A stretch of 64,000 nt of DNA from Acidovorax sp. (GCF_027492855.1 NZ_JAPUDY010000034.1:1-64000); one strand, 5' to 3'; shown: positions 8,060-18,249, numbered from the stretch's first letter. Translations and numbers: made by a program. Notes: generated by a model not told the origin, from the sequence alone.

Positions 8060-9121
8060 ATGATCACACTGGCTGTTGACTGCATGGGGGGCGACCACGG
8101 CCCCCGCGTCACGCTCGCGGCGTGCCGCCAGTTTCTCGAACACCACCCTGATGCCCGCTTGCTGCTCGTCGGCCTAGCGGGTGAGTTGCAATCGTTCTCC
8201 CACGACCGCGCCACCATCGTTCCCGCCTCCGAAGTGGTGGCCATGGACGACCCGGTGGAGGTGGCTTTGCGCAAGAAGAAGGATTCTTCGATGCGTGTGG
8301 CCATTCAGCAGGTCAAGGACGGCGCCGCGTCGGCTGCTGTCTCTGCCGGTAACACCGGCGCGCTGATGGCGATTGCCCGCTATCTCCTCAAGACGCTGGA
8401 GGGCATCGACCGCCCGGCCATCGCCACCCAATTGCCCAATGCCACAGGCGGCGCCACCACGGTGCTGGACCTGGGTGCCAATGTGGACTGCTCGGCGGAG
8501 CACCTGCTGCAGTTCGCCGTGATGGGCTCTGCCCTGGTGTCGGCCCTTCAGGAGACGGGTGAGGGCGGCGAGCCCACCGTCGGTTTGCTCAATATTGGTG
8601 AAGAAGTCATCAAAGGCAGCGAAGTCATCAAAAAAGCGGGTGAACTGTTGCGATCTGCGGCCAGTTCTGGCGATTTGAATTTCTTTGGCAATGTCGAAGG
8701 CAATGACATTTTCAAAGGCACCGTGGACATCGTGGTGTGTGACGGATTTGTGGGCAATGTGGCACTGAAGGCCAGCGAAGGTGTCGCTGCAATGATTGTT
8801 GGCACGCTCAAGGCTGAGTTCTCACGCAACATCTTCACCAAAATGGCGGCGATCGTTGCCTATCCGATCCTAAAAGCGCTCATGAAGCGCATGGATTACC
8901 GCCGTTACAACGGCGCGGCACTTCTGGGCCTGCGCGGGCTGGTGTTCAAGAGCCATGGGTCGGCGGATGCCGTGGCGTTCGAGCAGGCTTTGAACCGGGC
9001 GTATGATGCAGCCCGCAACAACCTGCTCGACCGTGTCCGGACCCGGATTGCGCATGCGGCGCCTCTCCTGGTGCCTGCAGATGCCCAGCCCCAGCCTGGC
9101 GTTGCGGCGACGACACATTGA
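8060..9121 (+). CDS. plsX: Phosphate acyltransferase PlsX
   Basis: 353 residues beginning [15 protein letters not shown], the signature N-terminus of PlsX. Other conserved pieces include [11 protein letters not shown] and [10 protein letters not shown]. PlsX converts acyl-ACP to acyl-phosphate at the membrane surface, feeding PlsY and phospholipid synthesis. The stop codon overlaps the fabH start (TGATG), so the two genes are translationally coupled. The C-terminal ~25 residues are poorly conserved tail. Confidence 0.96.
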   Translation: MITLAVDCMGGDHGPRVTLAACRQFLEHHPDARLLLVGLAGELQSFSHDRATIVPASEVVAMDDPVEVALRKKKDSSMRVAIQQVKDGAASAAVSAGNTGALMAIARYLLKTLEGIDRPAIATQLPNATGGATTVLDLGANVDCSAEHLLQFAVMGSALVSALQETGEGGEPTVGLLNIGEEVIKGSEVIKKAGELLRSAASSGDLNFFGNVEGNDIFKGTVDIVVCDGFVGNVALKASEGVAAMIVGTLKAEFSRNIFTKMAAIVAYPILKALMKRMDYRRYNGAALLGLRGLVFKSHGSADAVAFEQALNRAYDAARNNLLDRVRTRIAHAAPLLVPADAQPQPGVAATTH

Positions 9122-10098
9122 TGAGACGCTACTCCCGCATTACCGGCACCGGCAGCTATTTGCCCCCTCGCCGGTTGACCAACGCTGATCTGGTGGCCGA
9201 ACTGGGCCAGCGCGGCATCGAGACTTCCGACGACTGGATTGTGGAGCGCACGGGCATCCGGGCACGCCACTTTGCGGCCCCCGACGTGGCCGCCAGCGAC
9301 CTGGGCGTGGAGGCTGCGCGCAATGCCTTGCAGGCGGCTGGCTTGCTGCCGACGGACATCGACCTGATCATCGTGGCCACGTCCACGCCGGACATGGTGT
9401 TTCCTTCGGTGGCCTGCATTCTGCAAAACAAGCTCGGGGCCAATGGCTGCCCGGCGTTTGATGTGCAGGCGGTATGCAGCGGCTTTGTGTATGCGCTGTC
9501 GGTGGCCGATGCGATGATCCAGACGGGGGCGGCCAACCGCGCGTTGGTGATCGGCGCAGAGGTTTTCAGCCGCATCCTGGACTTCAACGACCGCACCACC
9601 TGCGTGCTGTTTGGTGATGGCGCTGGCGCCGTGGTGCTGGAAGCGTCCGAAACCCCCGGCATCCTGTCGAGCGACCTCCATGCCGACGGCAAGCACGTGG
9701 GTATCCTGTGTGTGCCCGGCAACGTGGCGGGCGGCCAGGTGCTGGGCGATCCGCTCCTCAAGATGGACGGCCAGGCCGTCTTCAAGTTGGCTGTGGGGGT
9801 GCTGGAGAAGGCCGCCCATGCCGCCCTGGCCAAGGCCGGGCTGACCGAGGCGGACATCGACTGGCTGATTCCGCACCAGGCCAACATCCGCATCATGCAG
9901 GGCACGGCCCGCAAGCTGAAGATGTCCATGGACAAGGTGGTGGTCACCGTGGACCAGCATGGCAACACGTCGGCGGCATCTATCCCCCTGGCGCTCGACC
10001 ATGCGGTGCGCTCCGGTCAGGTCCAAAAAGGCGAGACCCTGCTGCTGGAAGGCGTGGGCGGTGGCTTCACCTGGGGTGCGGCGCTCCTGAAGTTATAG
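9121..10098 (+). CDS. fabH: 3-oxoacyl-ACP synthase III (KAS III)
   Basis: 325 residues from ATG 9121. The Cys-His-Asn triad is visible: Cys119 in DVQAVCSGF, His in [10 protein letters not shown] and Asn in [10 protein letters not shown]. FabH starts fatty-acid synthesis by condensing acetyl-CoA with malonyl-ACP. The terminal [13 protein letters not shown] is normal. Its last codons and TAG stop lie inside the palindromic repeat that starts at 10093, so the repeat supplied the stop codon. Part of the plsX-fabH-fabD-fabG-acpP-fabF cluster. Confidence 0.97.
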   Translation: MRRYSRITGTGSYLPPRRLTNADLVAELGQRGIETSDDWIVERTGIRARHFAAPDVAASDLGVEAARNALQAAGLLPTDIDLIIVATSTPDMVFPSVACILQNKLGANGCPAFDVQAVCSGFVYALSVADAMIQTGAANRALVIGAEVFSRILDFNDRTTCVLFGDGAGAVVLEASETPGILSSDLHADGKHVGILCVPGNVAGGQVLGDPLLKMDGQAVFKLAVGVLEKAAHAALAKAGLTEADIDWLIPHQANIRIMQGTARKLKMSMDKVVVTVDQHGNTSAASIPLALDHAVRSGQVQKGETLLLEGVGGGFTWGAALLKL

Positions 10099-10147
10099 CT
10101 GCTTGCGCTTGATAGATAAGCGCTAGGGCGATATTTCGATCAAATTT
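10093..10147 (+). repeat. Palindromic repeat family A
   Basis: TTATAGCTGCTTGCGCTTG followed by ATAGATAAGCGCTAGGGCG and an ATTTCGATCAAATTT tail. It is the same module order as 25040-25094. It overlaps the fabH stop codon and fills most of the fabH-fabD gap. Confidence 0.85.
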
Positions 10148-10162
10148 CTGGATGATGAATTC

Positions 10163-11113
10163 ATGACGTCTTTTGCATTTGTCTTTCCCGGCCAGGGATC
10201 GCAGTCCGTGGGCATGCTCGACGGTTGGGGTGACCACCCCGTGGTGGCGCAGACCCTGCAGGAAGCCTCGGATGCCCTGGGTGAAGACGTAGGCCTGCTG
10301 ATCAAGCAAGGCCCCAAGGAGGCGCTGGCCCTGACCACCAACACCCAGCCGGTGATGTTGGTGGCCGGAGTGGCCGCCTGGCGCGTCTGGCGTGCCGAAG
10401 GTGGCGCCGCCCCGGTGGCGGTGGCTGGCCACTCGCTCGGTGAATATTCGGCCCTGGTGGCTGCGGGTGTACTGACACTGGCGCAGGCCGCGCCGCTGGT
10501 GCGCCTGCGCGCTGCGGCCATGCAAGAGGCAGTGCCTGTGGGCACGGGCGCCATGGCGGCCATCCTGGGCATGGACGCCGCCAAGGTCATCGCAGGCTGC
10601 GCCGAGGCCGTGGCTTCGTTTGGCCCCGGCACGGCCGAGGTGGTCGAGGCCGTCAACTTCAACGACCCCATCCAGACCGTGATCGCCGGGACCAAGGCCG
10701 GGGTGGACAAGGCCTGCGAAATGCTCAAGGCCGCGGGCGCCAAACGCGCCCTGCCATTGCCGGTGTCGGCGCCTTTCCACTCCAGCCTGATGAAGCCCGC
10801 CGCCGAAAAGCTGCGCGTGGCCTTGGCCGACGTGGCGCTGGCGGCGCCCCAGATTCCGGTGCTGAACAACGTGGACGTGGCCGTGCAGCAGGATGCCGAC
10901 GCCATCCGCGATGCGCTGTACCGCCAGGCCTTTGGCCCGGTGCGCTGGGTGGAGTGCGTGCACGCGCTGAAAGGCCGTGGAGTCACCCATATTGTTGAAT
11001 GTGGCCCCGGCAAGGTGCTGGCGGGCCTGACCAAGCGCATCGACCCCGAACTGGTCGGCGCTGCATTGTTTGATCCGGCCACGCTGGCCGAAACCCGGGA
11101 GTTGTTGGCATGA
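10163..11113 (+). CDS. fabD: Malonyl-CoA:ACP transacylase
   Basis: 316 residues with the N-terminal FVFPGQGSQSVGM motif, the nucleophile elbow GHSLGEYSA and the later catalytic His in SAPFHSSLM. It transfers malonyl from CoA to acyl carrier protein. It overlaps fabG by 4 nt (ATGA). Confidence 0.97.
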   Translation: MTSFAFVFPGQGSQSVGMLDGWGDHPVVAQTLQEASDALGEDVGLLIKQGPKEALALTTNTQPVMLVAGVAAWRVWRAEGGAAPVAVAGHSLGEYSALVAAGVLTLAQAAPLVRLRAAAMQEAVPVGTGAMAAILGMDAAKVIAGCAEAVASFGPGTAEVVEAVNFNDPIQTVIAGTKAGVDKACEMLKAAGAKRALPLPVSAPFHSSLMKPAAEKLRVALADVALAAPQIPVLNNVDVAVQQDADAIRDALYRQAFGPVRWVECVHALKGRGVTHIVECGPGKVLAGLTKRIDPELVGAALFDPATLAETRELLA

Positions 11114-11865
11114 CGCAATCTTCATCGGCCGCGCAGACGGCGCAAGTGGCGCTGGTCACCGGCGCATCGCGCGGCATTGGCGCGGCGATCGCCCTGGAAC
11201 TGGCGACGCGCGGCTACCAGGTGGTGGGCACTGCCACCACGGACGAAGGCGCCGAGCGCATCAGCCAGGCCTTGTCGGCCTACCCTGGCTGCCGGGGCGC
11301 CAACCTGAACGTGAACGACGCTGCGGCGGTCGAGGCGCTGATGGACGCCATCGTCAAACAGCAAGGCGGCCTGCATGTGGTGGTGAACAATGCGGGCATC
11401 ACCCGCGATACCCTGGCCATGCGCATGAAGGACGAAGACTGGGATGCGGTGCTGGACACCAACCTCAAGGCCGTGTTCCGCGTGAGCCGCGCCGCGATCC
11501 GTCCGATGATGAAGCAGCGCTATGGGCGCATCATCAGCATCACCAGCGTGGTGGGTGCATCGGGCAATCCGGGCCAGGCCAACTATGCGGCGGCCAAGGC
11601 GGGTGTGGCGGGCATGACGCGCGCGCTGGCGCGCGAGCTGGGCAGCCGCAGTATCACCGTGAACTGCGTGGCGCCGGGTTTCATTGAGACCGACATGACC
11701 TCCGGGCTACCCGAAGACCAGCAAAAAGCGCTCAATGCGCAGATCCCATTGGGCCACATGGGCAAGCCCGAAGACATCGCACATGCGGTGGCTTATCTGG
11801 CTTCGCGCGAGGCAGGCTATGTGACGGGGCAGGAGTTGCACGTCAATGGCGGCATGTACATGTAA
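11110..11865 (+). CDS. fabG: 3-oxoacyl-ACP reductase FabG
   Basis: 251-residue SDR enzyme: NADPH-binding TGASRGIG, NNAG, catalytic Ser-Tyr-Lys (SVVGASGNPGQANYAAAKAG, read as S...YAAAK) and the C-terminal VTGQELHVNGGMYM typical of FabG. Performs the first reduction in fatty-acid elongation. A short N-terminal extension (MTQSSSAAQTAQ) precedes the fold. Translationally coupled to fabD. Confidence 0.96.
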   Translation: MTQSSSAAQTAQVALVTGASRGIGAAIALELATRGYQVVGTATTDEGAERISQALSAYPGCRGANLNVNDAAAVEALMDAIVKQQGGLHVVVNNAGITRDTLAMRMKDEDWDAVLDTNLKAVFRVSRAAIRPMMKQRYGRIISITSVVGASGNPGQANYAAAKAGVAGMTRALARELGSRSITVNCVAPGFIETDMTSGLPEDQQKALNAQIPLGHMGKPEDIAHAVAYLASREAGYVTGQELHVNGGMYM

Positions 11866-11932
11866 TTGTTGAAAGATAACGCCGGTTCATCCGGACGGCG
11901 GGTTGCTGAGGGGATTCTCCTTAAGCAGCTAG

Positions 11933-12208
<276 letters not shown>

Positions 12209-12260
12209 GCGGCGCCCTGCGCCTGACTCAAGCGATTTCCAAGCAGAAGGTTTTTTACGC

Positions 12261-13505
12261 ATGAGCCGTCGTCGCGTTGTCGTGACCGGCCTGGGTTGCG
12301 TCAGCCCCGTGGGTAACACGGTGGCCGAATCCTGGGCCAACATCCTTGCCGGAAAGTCCGGTATTGATCTCATCACCAAGTTCGATGCGTCGAACTTCGC
12401 CTGCAAGATCGCAGGAGAGGTCAAAGGCCTGGACCTGGAGTCGTACATCAGCGCCAAGGATGCGCGCGCGATGGATACCTTCATCCATTTCGGCATTGCC
12501 GCCGCCGCGCAGGCTGTGCAGGATGCGGGTCTGCCCACGGGCGAGGCGCTCAGCGAAGAGTTCGCCACGCGCATCGCCTGCGTGATCGGCTCTGGCATCG
12601 GCGGTCTCCCGCTGATCGAAAACACCCATGCGGAACTGGTGAGCCGTGGACCACGGCGCATCACGCCGTTTTTTGTGCCTGCGTCCATCATCAACATGGT
12701 GGCGGGCCATGTGTCCATGCGTTTCGGCTTCAAGGGGCCGAACCTTGCTGTCGTGACCGCCTGTACCACGGGCTTGCACTGCATTGGCGAGGCGGGCCGC
12801 ATGATCGAATACGGCGATGCGGACGTGGTGGTGGCTGGTGGTACGGAATCCACCGTCTCGCCTTTGGGCATTGGTGGCTTTGCGGCCATGCGCGCCCTGT
12901 CCACCCGCAACGACGACCCCCAAACCGCCTCGCGCCCCTGGGACAAAGACCGTGACGGTTTTGTGCTGGGCGAAGGTGCTGGCGTGATGGTGCTCGAAGA
13001 GTACGAACACGCCAAGGCCCGTGGCGCCAAGATTTATGCCGAGCTCAGTGGCTTTGGCATGAGCGCGGATGCCGGCCACATGACGGCACCCAACATGGAC
13101 GGCCCGCGCCGTGCCATGCTCAGCGCCTTGCGCAACGCGGGTATCAATGCCGACCAGGTCGATTACCTGAATGCCCACGGCACATCCACCCCGTTGGGTG
13201 ACCTCAACGAGACCAATGCGATCAAGGCGGCCCTGGGCGAGCACGCTTACAAGACTGTGGTCAGTTCCACCAAATCCATGACGGGCCATTTGCTCGGTGG
13301 CGCCGGTGGCATCGAGAGCGTGTTCACCGTGCTGGCCTTGCACGAGCAGAAGGCGCCGCCCACCATCAACCTGTTCAACCAGGACCCGGAGTGCGATCTG
13401 GACTACTGCGCCAACACGGCGCGTGACATGAAGATCGATGTGGCTGTCAAAAACAACTTTGGTTTTGGCGGCACCAACGGGACGCTGGTTTTCAAGCGCG
13501 TCTGA
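12261..13505 (+). CDS. fabF: 3-oxoacyl-ACP synthase II (KAS II)
   Basis: 414 residues beginning [19 protein letters not shown]. The active-site Cys is in [11 protein letters not shown], and the two catalytic His residues lie in [11 protein letters not shown] and [13 protein letters not shown]. It elongates acyl-ACP chains with malonyl-ACP and is directly downstream of acpP, as in most proteobacteria. This closes the fatty-acid block. Confidence 0.97.
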   Translation: MSRRRVVVTGLGCVSPVGNTVAESWANILAGKSGIDLITKFDASNFACKIAGEVKGLDLESYISAKDARAMDTFIHFGIAAAAQAVQDAGLPTGEALSEEFATRIACVIGSGIGGLPLIENTHAELVSRGPRRITPFFVPASIINMVAGHVSMRFGFKGPNLAVVTACTTGLHCIGEAGRMIEYGDADVVVAGGTESTVSPLGIGGFAAMRALSTRNDDPQTASRPWDKDRDGFVLGEGAGVMVLEEYEHAKARGAKIYAELSGFGMSADAGHMTAPNMDGPRRAMLSALRNAGINADQVDYLNAHGTSTPLGDLNETNAIKAALGEHAYKTVVSSTKSMTGHLLGGAGGIESVFTVLALHEQKAPPTINLFNQDPECDLDYCANTARDMKIDVAVKNNFGFGGTNGTLVFKRV

Positions 13506-13574
13506 TCCCGCTGACCGCACTGTTTCCTTTGCGGCCCGTCCTGTTGGCCTTCTTGGTCGGGATGTTGTGATCCG

Positions 13575-14075
13575 ATGACCCGGCTTGCACGGCGCCCGCC
13601 TGCGGTGCAGTACCTTCTGCGGCGCAGCCGTGCCCTGGGCGTGGTTTTGGTCAGTCTTTTGCTGGCGGGGGCTGGTGTGTTGGTGGCCTGGGTGGCTTGG
13701 GGCGTGAGATCCCCTGGGGTTGCCGGGGTTGCTGCAGCTTGCCTGTGGTTGGCCGCTGCGGCATGCGCATTGCACTTCTGGCTGCGGCAGTTTGTGGGTG
13801 TGTTGCGCTGGGATGGGCAGGGCTGGGTGCTGGAAGGTGGCCCCAAGGGGCAACTATTCTGGGCACTTTCCCGTCCGCCAGAAGTCATTCTCGACCTGCA
13901 ATCCCATCTTTGGGTGTGTGTATTCCCCCTGGGGCAGCATCGCACTTGGCTTTGGCTGCAGCGTTCAAGCCAGCCCGAGCGCTGGATGGACATGCGCCGT
14001 GCGGTATATTCGCGCGCCAAACCGGGCGCTGACAACGCTGACGACACCGCCCCGGCCAGCAGCCGTGGGGTGTGA
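13575..14075 (+). CDS. Unrecognised small membrane protein between fabF and rpoE
   Basis: 166 residues. Two hydrophobic segments at about 20-44 and 46-68 form a hairpin, followed by a soluble domain rich in Trp (LRWDGQGWVLEGG, LWLQRSSQPERWMDMRRAVYS). Topology and the Trp/Arg-rich tail recall the YgfX/CptA-type inner membrane proteins, but I cannot confirm homology. It starts 70 bp after fabF and ends 14 bp before rpoE, so it is probably co-transcribed with the sigma-factor operon. Coding status is supported by position and codon pattern. Confidence 0.65.
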   Translation: MTRLARRPPAVQYLLRRSRALGVVLVSLLLAGAGVLVAWVAWGVRSPGVAGVAAACLWLAAAACALHFWLRQFVGVLRWDGQGWVLEGGPKGQLFWALSRPPEVILDLQSHLWVCVFPLGQHRTWLWLQRSSQPERWMDMRRAVYSRAKPGADNADDTAPASSRGV

Positions 14076-14088
14076 ATCCTGAGTATCC

Positions 14089-14715
14089 ATGACTGTAATT
14101 TCGCCTTCCCCTTCCGAAGACAGCGATCTCCAATTGGTGGAGCGCACGGTGGCGGGCGATCAGCGCGCCTATGAATTACTGGTCATCAAGTACCAGCGCC
14201 GCATCGAGCGCCTGATCGGGCGCATGGTGCGTGACACCGATCTCGTCCAGGACATCGCCCAGGAGACCTTCATCCGGGCCTACCGGGCGCTCCATCAGTT
14301 CCGGGGCGACGCGCAGTTCTACACCTGGCTGTACCGCATTGCCGTCAATACCGCCAAAAAAGCGCTGATGGACATGAAGCGCAATCCGGTCATTTCAGAG
14401 AACGCGTTCCGGGGCAGTGAAGACGAGGATGAAACTTCCAGGCTCGGACATGAACTAACCAGCGACGAGACCCCCGAAACCGTGCTGGCCGCCCGTGAGA
14501 TCGCGCAGGTCGTGAACGCGGCGATGGAAGCGTTGCCTGACGATTTGCGCCAGGCGGTGACGCTGCGCGAGATCGAGGGTCTGAGTTACGAAGAGATCGC
14601 GACCGCCATGGGGTGCCCCATCGGTACGGTGCGGTCGCGGATCTTTCGGGCGCGCGAAGCCATATCAGCCAAGGTGCGCCCCTTGCTTGAAAACCAGTCG
14701 GGCAAACGGTGGTGA
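14089..14715 (+). CDS. rpoE: RNA polymerase sigma-E factor
   Basis: 208-residue ECF sigma factor. Region 2 (QRAYELLVIKYQRRIERLI ... DIAQETFIRAYRAL) and region 4 (LREIEGLSYEEIATAMGCP, IGTVRSRIFRAREAI) are complete. The operon rpoE-rseA-rseB-mucD directly downstream identifies it as the envelope-stress factor (AlgU/RpoE). It should be held inactive by RseA at the membrane. The ribosome site is weak. Confidence 0.95.
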   Translation: MTVISPSPSEDSDLQLVERTVAGDQRAYELLVIKYQRRIERLIGRMVRDTDLVQDIAQETFIRAYRALHQFRGDAQFYTWLYRIAVNTAKKALMDMKRNPVISENAFRGSEDEDETSRLGHELTSDETPETVLAAREIAQVVNAAMEALPDDLRQAVTLREIEGLSYEEIATAMGCPIGTVRSRIFRAREAISAKVRPLLENQSGKRW

Positions 14716-14724
14716 GGTGATGAA

Positions 14725-15393
14725 ATGAACAAGGCTGCAACAGGTATCAACGGATTGGCAGGTGACCCCATGGCGAATGATGTGAACCATCGAGAGCGAT
14801 TGTCCGCCCTGGCCGACGGCCAGCTTGAGGGCGAGGAACTCGCGGCTGCGCTGGCTTTTGCCTGCGAGGATGAAGACGGGGGCAAGACCTGGCAGCTTTA
14901 TCACCTGGTGGGTGATGTGCTGCGTTCCACGGACCTGGCCCAGCCTGCCCATCCTGCGTTCATGTCCCGCTTGCGTGAGCAACTGGCCCAGGAGGCGCCG
15001 CCGGAGCGCCCCACCGTTCCAGTGCAAGTGGCAGTGGTTGCTGCGCAGATGCCAGAGGCCGCCAATGCATCCGTCTTCCGCTGGAAGATGGTGGCCGGAT
15101 TTGCATCGCTGGCTGCCGTGGCGGCCATCGGCTGGACATCTCTTGCCAGCCTGCAGGGCGCCGGGCCGTCGGGTGTTGGCGCTGGCGCACAACTGGCCGC
15201 AGCGCCCGAACGCGCCCCCGCCCAGCGGGCGCCCGTTGTTGCGGTGGCCGATGCCGATGGGCAGCAGGTCATGATCCGCGACCCCCGCCTGGATGAATTG
15301 CTGGCGGCCCACAAGCAGTTTGGCAGCACGTCGGCATTGCAGATGCCTGCGGGCTTCCTGCGCAATGCAACGTTTGAAGGCCCCAGCCGCTGA
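14725..15393 (+). CDS. rseA: Anti-sigma-E factor RseA/MucA
   Basis: 222 residues. The N-terminal cytoplasmic domain (RERLSALADGQLEGEEL, WQLYHLVGDVLRST) matches the RseA sigma-binding domain; a single transmembrane segment follows at about 115-135 (WKMVAGFASLAAVAAIGW), then a periplasmic tail. It binds RpoE until cleaved by DegS/RseP-type proteases. A downstream in-frame ATG at 14770 is an alternative start. It lies 9 bp after rpoE. Confidence 0.92.
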   Translation: MNKAATGINGLAGDPMANDVNHRERLSALADGQLEGEELAAALAFACEDEDGGKTWQLYHLVGDVLRSTDLAQPAHPAFMSRLREQLAQEAPPERPTVPVQVAVVAAQMPEAANASVFRWKMVAGFASLAAVAAIGWTSLASLQGAGPSGVGAGAQLAAAPERAPAQRAPVVAVADADGQQVMIRDPRLDELLAAHKQFGSTSALQMPAGFLRNATFEGPSR

Positions 15394-15438
15394 GTGGAAG
15401 ATGGGGATGATGCCCGTTTCTGGCATTGAGATCGCGTG

Positions 15439-16521
15439 ATGAACACATTGGGTTTGGGGGGCGTAGCCGGAATCCTTTGTCATCGACGGCTCATTGCCGT
15501 GCTGATGGCCGCCGTGTGTGGTTTGGGTGCTTCCCTGGCCATGGGAGCGCCGCCGGGTGGCGCCGCTTCTACGGCTTCATCGTCTGCCGAGGTGGTTTCC
15601 GCGCCCGCTGAGCGTGATGTGGCGCAGTGGGTCGAGCGCATGCACAGTGCGCCTTGCAGGCGGTCGTATGCAGGGGTGTTCGTGGTGATGTCCGCCAATG
15701 GGGCGATGTCCAGCTCGAAGATCTGGCACGCTTGCGATGGACAGCAGCAGGTGGAGCGGGTGGAGTCCCTCAGCGGCACGCCGCGCACCGTGTTCCGGCG
15801 CAATGACGAGGTGCGCACTTTCCTGCCGCAGGCACGCATTGTGCGCACGGACCGCCGCGATGCTGCGGGGCTTTTCCCCCGCGTCCCCTTGGTGAGCGGT
15901 ACATCCATTGCCCAGTTCTACGGTGCCCATCTGGCGGGGCAGGAGCGGGTGGCGGGGTTCGTGGCCGATGTTGTGTTGTTCAAGCCGCTGGACACGCTGC
16001 GATTTGGCTACCGCCTGTGGGTCGAGCGTGAAACGGGACTGGTGGTGAAGCTGCAAACGCTGGCATCGGACGGCCGGGTGCTGGAGCAGGCGGCTTTTTC
16101 CGAACTCGATCTGAATGCGCCGGTGCGGGTGGAGCAACTCGCCCGCTTGATGGAGGCCACGGCTGGCTACAAGATGGTGGCCCCGGCGGTGGAGAAGACA
16201 AATGCTCAGGCCGAAGGCTGGACGCTGCGCCAGCCGGTGGCGGGGTTTGTTCCGGTCAGTTGCCACCGGCGGGCGGTGTCGGCGGCGGAGGATGCGCAAA
16301 GCGTTTTGCAGTGCCTCTATTCCGATGGCCTGGCGTCCGTGTCGCTGTTTCTGGAATCCTTTGATCCGCAGCGCCACCCGGCGCAGACCCAGGTCTCCGG
16401 CATGGGGGCCACACAGTTGCTGGCCCAGCGCGTACCGCCAGACGCCTGGCTCACGGCGGTGGGTGAGGTGCCGCTGCAGACGCTGCGCCTCTTTGCGGGG
16501 CAGTTGGAGCGCCCGCGCTGA
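15439..16521 (+). CDS. rseB: Sigma-E regulatory protein RseB/MucB
   Basis: 360 residues with a signal peptide (LIAVLMAAVCGLGASLAMGA) and the MucB/RseB two-domain periplasmic fold: an N-terminal lipoprotein-like domain (WVERMHSAPCRRSYAGVFVV) and a C-terminal domain ending near GATQLLAQRVPPDAW. It protects RseA from proteolysis and senses envelope lipids/LPS. ATG 15439 overlaps a possible GTG at 15436. Confidence 0.92.
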   Translation: MNTLGLGGVAGILCHRRLIAVLMAAVCGLGASLAMGAPPGGAASTASSSAEVVSAPAERDVAQWVERMHSAPCRRSYAGVFVVMSANGAMSSSKIWHACDGQQQVERVESLSGTPRTVFRRNDEVRTFLPQARIVRTDRRDAAGLFPRVPLVSGTSIAQFYGAHLAGQERVAGFVADVVLFKPLDTLRFGYRLWVERETGLVVKLQTLASDGRVLEQAAFSELDLNAPVRVEQLARLMEATAGYKMVAPAVEKTNAQAEGWTLRQPVAGFVPVSCHRRAVSAAEDAQSVLQCLYSDGLASVSLFLESFDPQRHPAQTQVSGMGATQLLAQRVPPDAWLTAVGEVPLQTLRLFAGQLERPR

Positions 16522-16559
16522 GAAGGCGGGGGTGGCGCAGAAACTCGCGCGCTGCTGTG

Positions 16560-16587
16560 GGAACCAATTGACGGCACACTCTTCACA
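16560..16587 (+). promoter_or_regulatory. Weak sigma-E-like promoter before mucD
   Basis: GGAACC at 16560-16565, 16 nt, then TTCACA at 16582-16587. The -35 fits the GGAAC core of sigma-E promoters but the -10 is poor, so this is tentative. Confidence 0.25.
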
Positions 16588-16635
16588 GTTACACACAGTT
16601 GATTGACAGCGTTCGACACAATTCACGAAAGGTCG

Positions 16636-18108
16636 ATGATGCCGAAGTTTGATGGGAATAAGCTGCGCTCCATAGCGTTGGCGTGCATGTTTACCGGGGT
16701 TGCCAGCGTCATGGTCGTACCCCACGCGGTGTCGGCCCAGCCTGCGGCAGCCGTCCGTGGCTTGCCGGACTTCACGGACCTGGTGGACCAGGTGGGCCCC
16801 TCGGTGGTCAATATCCGCACGGTCGAAAAAGCCGCAGGCCGCTCCAATGCCAATGGCATGGACGAAGAGATGCTGGAGTTCTTTCGCCGGTTTGGCGTGC
16901 CCATCCCCAACCTGCCTCGCCAGCAGCGCCCCCAAAGGCCGCAGCAGGAAGAAGAACCACAACCACGCGGCGTCGGCTCCGGGTTCATCCTGACGGCAGA
17001 CGGTTTTGTCATGACCAACGCCCATGTGGTGGACGGTGCTGACGAAGTCATCGTCACACTGCCGGACAAGCGCGAGTTCAAAGCCAAGATCGTTGGCGCG
17101 GACAAGCGCACCGATGTGGCAGTGGTCAAGATCGAAGCCACGGGCCTGCCTGCCGTGAAGGTGGGCGACGTGGGCCGCCTGCGCGTGGGTGAATGGGTGA
17201 TGGCAATCGGCTCGCCCTTTGGGTTGGAGAACACGGTTACGGCAGGCATCGTGAGCGCCAAGCAGCGCGACACGGGCGACTACCTGCCTTTCATCCAGAC
17301 GGACGTGGCTATCAACCCCGGCAATTCGGGTGGCCCGCTCATCAACATGCGCGGCGAGGTGGTGGGCATCAACAGCCAGATCTACTCCCGCTCGGGCGGC
17401 TTCATGGGCATCTCGTTTGCCATCCCCATGGACGAAGCGATGCGAGTGAGCGAGCAGTTGCGCGCATCGGGGCGCGTGACGCGCGGCCGCATCGGCGTAC
17501 AAATCGGTGCGGTCACCAAGGATGTGGCGGAATCGATTGGCCTGGGCAAGGCGCTGGGCGCGTTGGTGACGGGCGTGGAGGGCGGGTCGCCTGCCGACAA
17601 GGCGGGCGTGGAGGCCGGCGACATCATCACGCGTTTTGACGGTAAACCCATCGAGAAAGTGGCAGACCTGCCGCGCCTGGTGGGCAACACCAAGCCGGGC
17701 AGCAAGAGCACGGTGACCGTGTTCCGCCGCGGCACCTCGCGCGACCTGGGCATCACCATCGCAGAGATCGAGCCGGACAAGCCAGCGACCAAAGTAGCCG
17801 AGCGGGAAGAAAAGCCCAAAGTCTCGGCTGCAGGGCAGCAGGTCGGTTTGTCTGTGACGGAGCTGACGGAAGCGCAGAAGAAGGAGTTCAAGGTCAAGGG
17901 CGGGGTGCTGGTGGCTGCCGCCACCGAGGCAGCGGCCCGTGCGGGGCTGCGTGAAGGGGACATCATCCTGTCCATTGCCAACACCGAGATCACAGGCGTG
18001 AAGGATTTCGAGTCTGTGCTGGCCAAGGCAGACAAGAGCAAGTCCATCAACGTGCTGTACCGGCGCGGAGAGTGGGCGCAGTACGCGCTGATCCGTTCAA
18101 GCCGCTGA
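16636..18108 (+). CDS. mucD: Periplasmic Do-family serine protease (DegP/MucD)
   Basis: 490 residues: signal peptide, trypsin-like domain with His130 (TNAHVV), Asp160 (KRTDVAVV) and Ser231 (NPGNSGGPL), then two PDZ domains (about 270-360 and 395-485). It degrades misfolded envelope proteins and belongs to the sigma-E regulon. A Gln/Pro-rich loop (RQQRPQRPQQEEEPQP) precedes the catalytic core, like the Q-linker of DegP. ATG 16636 follows GAAAGG; ATG 16639 is an alternative. Last gene of the rpoE operon. Confidence 0.95.
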   Translation: MMPKFDGNKLRSIALACMFTGVASVMVVPHAVSAQPAAAVRGLPDFTDLVDQVGPSVVNIRTVEKAAGRSNANGMDEEMLEFFRRFGVPIPNLPRQQRPQRPQQEEEPQPRGVGSGFILTADGFVMTNAHVVDGADEVIVTLPDKREFKAKIVGADKRTDVAVVKIEATGLPAVKVGDVGRLRVGEWVMAIGSPFGLENTVTAGIVSAKQRDTGDYLPFIQTDVAINPGNSGGPLINMRGEVVGINSQIYSRSGGFMGISFAIPMDEAMRVSEQLRASGRVTRGRIGVQIGAVTKDVAESIGLGKALGALVTGVEGGSPADKAGVEAGDIITRFDGKPIEKVADLPRLVGNTKPGSKSTVTVFRRGTSRDLGITIAEIEPDKPATKVAEREEKPKVSAAGQQVGLSVTELTEAQKKEFKVKGGVLVAAATEAAARAGLREGDIILSIANTEITGVKDFESVLAKADKSKSINVLYRRGEWAQYALIRSSR

Positions 18109-18233
18109 AGACGCGGTTGTTCTGTGCCAAGGGGATGGGCCGCCAAGTGGCCGATGCCCCTGATTTGGCTGGGTCTTTTGGTGGGGACTTTTTTTTGTGG
18201 GGTTTTGCCAGCGTCCTGACGCAAAGTCTAGAT

Positions 18234-18249
18234 GTTAGCTTTTGCTAAC
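18234..18249. repeat. Perfect inverted repeat GTTAGC/GCTAAC
   Basis: Six-base arms around TTTT. It could be a dimer-binding operator or part of a weak hairpin upstream of the AT-rich region. Confidence 0.4.

Noticed and set aside
12255-13853. A 532-codon minus-strand frame over fabF
   Set aside because: Antisense to fabF with no homology and His/Arg-rich translation.
15577-17502. A very long open frame (641 codons) on the minus strand across rseB and mucD
   Set aside because: It is antisense to two well-supported genes; long antisense frames are expected in DNA of this GC content. The translation is His/Arg-rich low-complexity with no family match.
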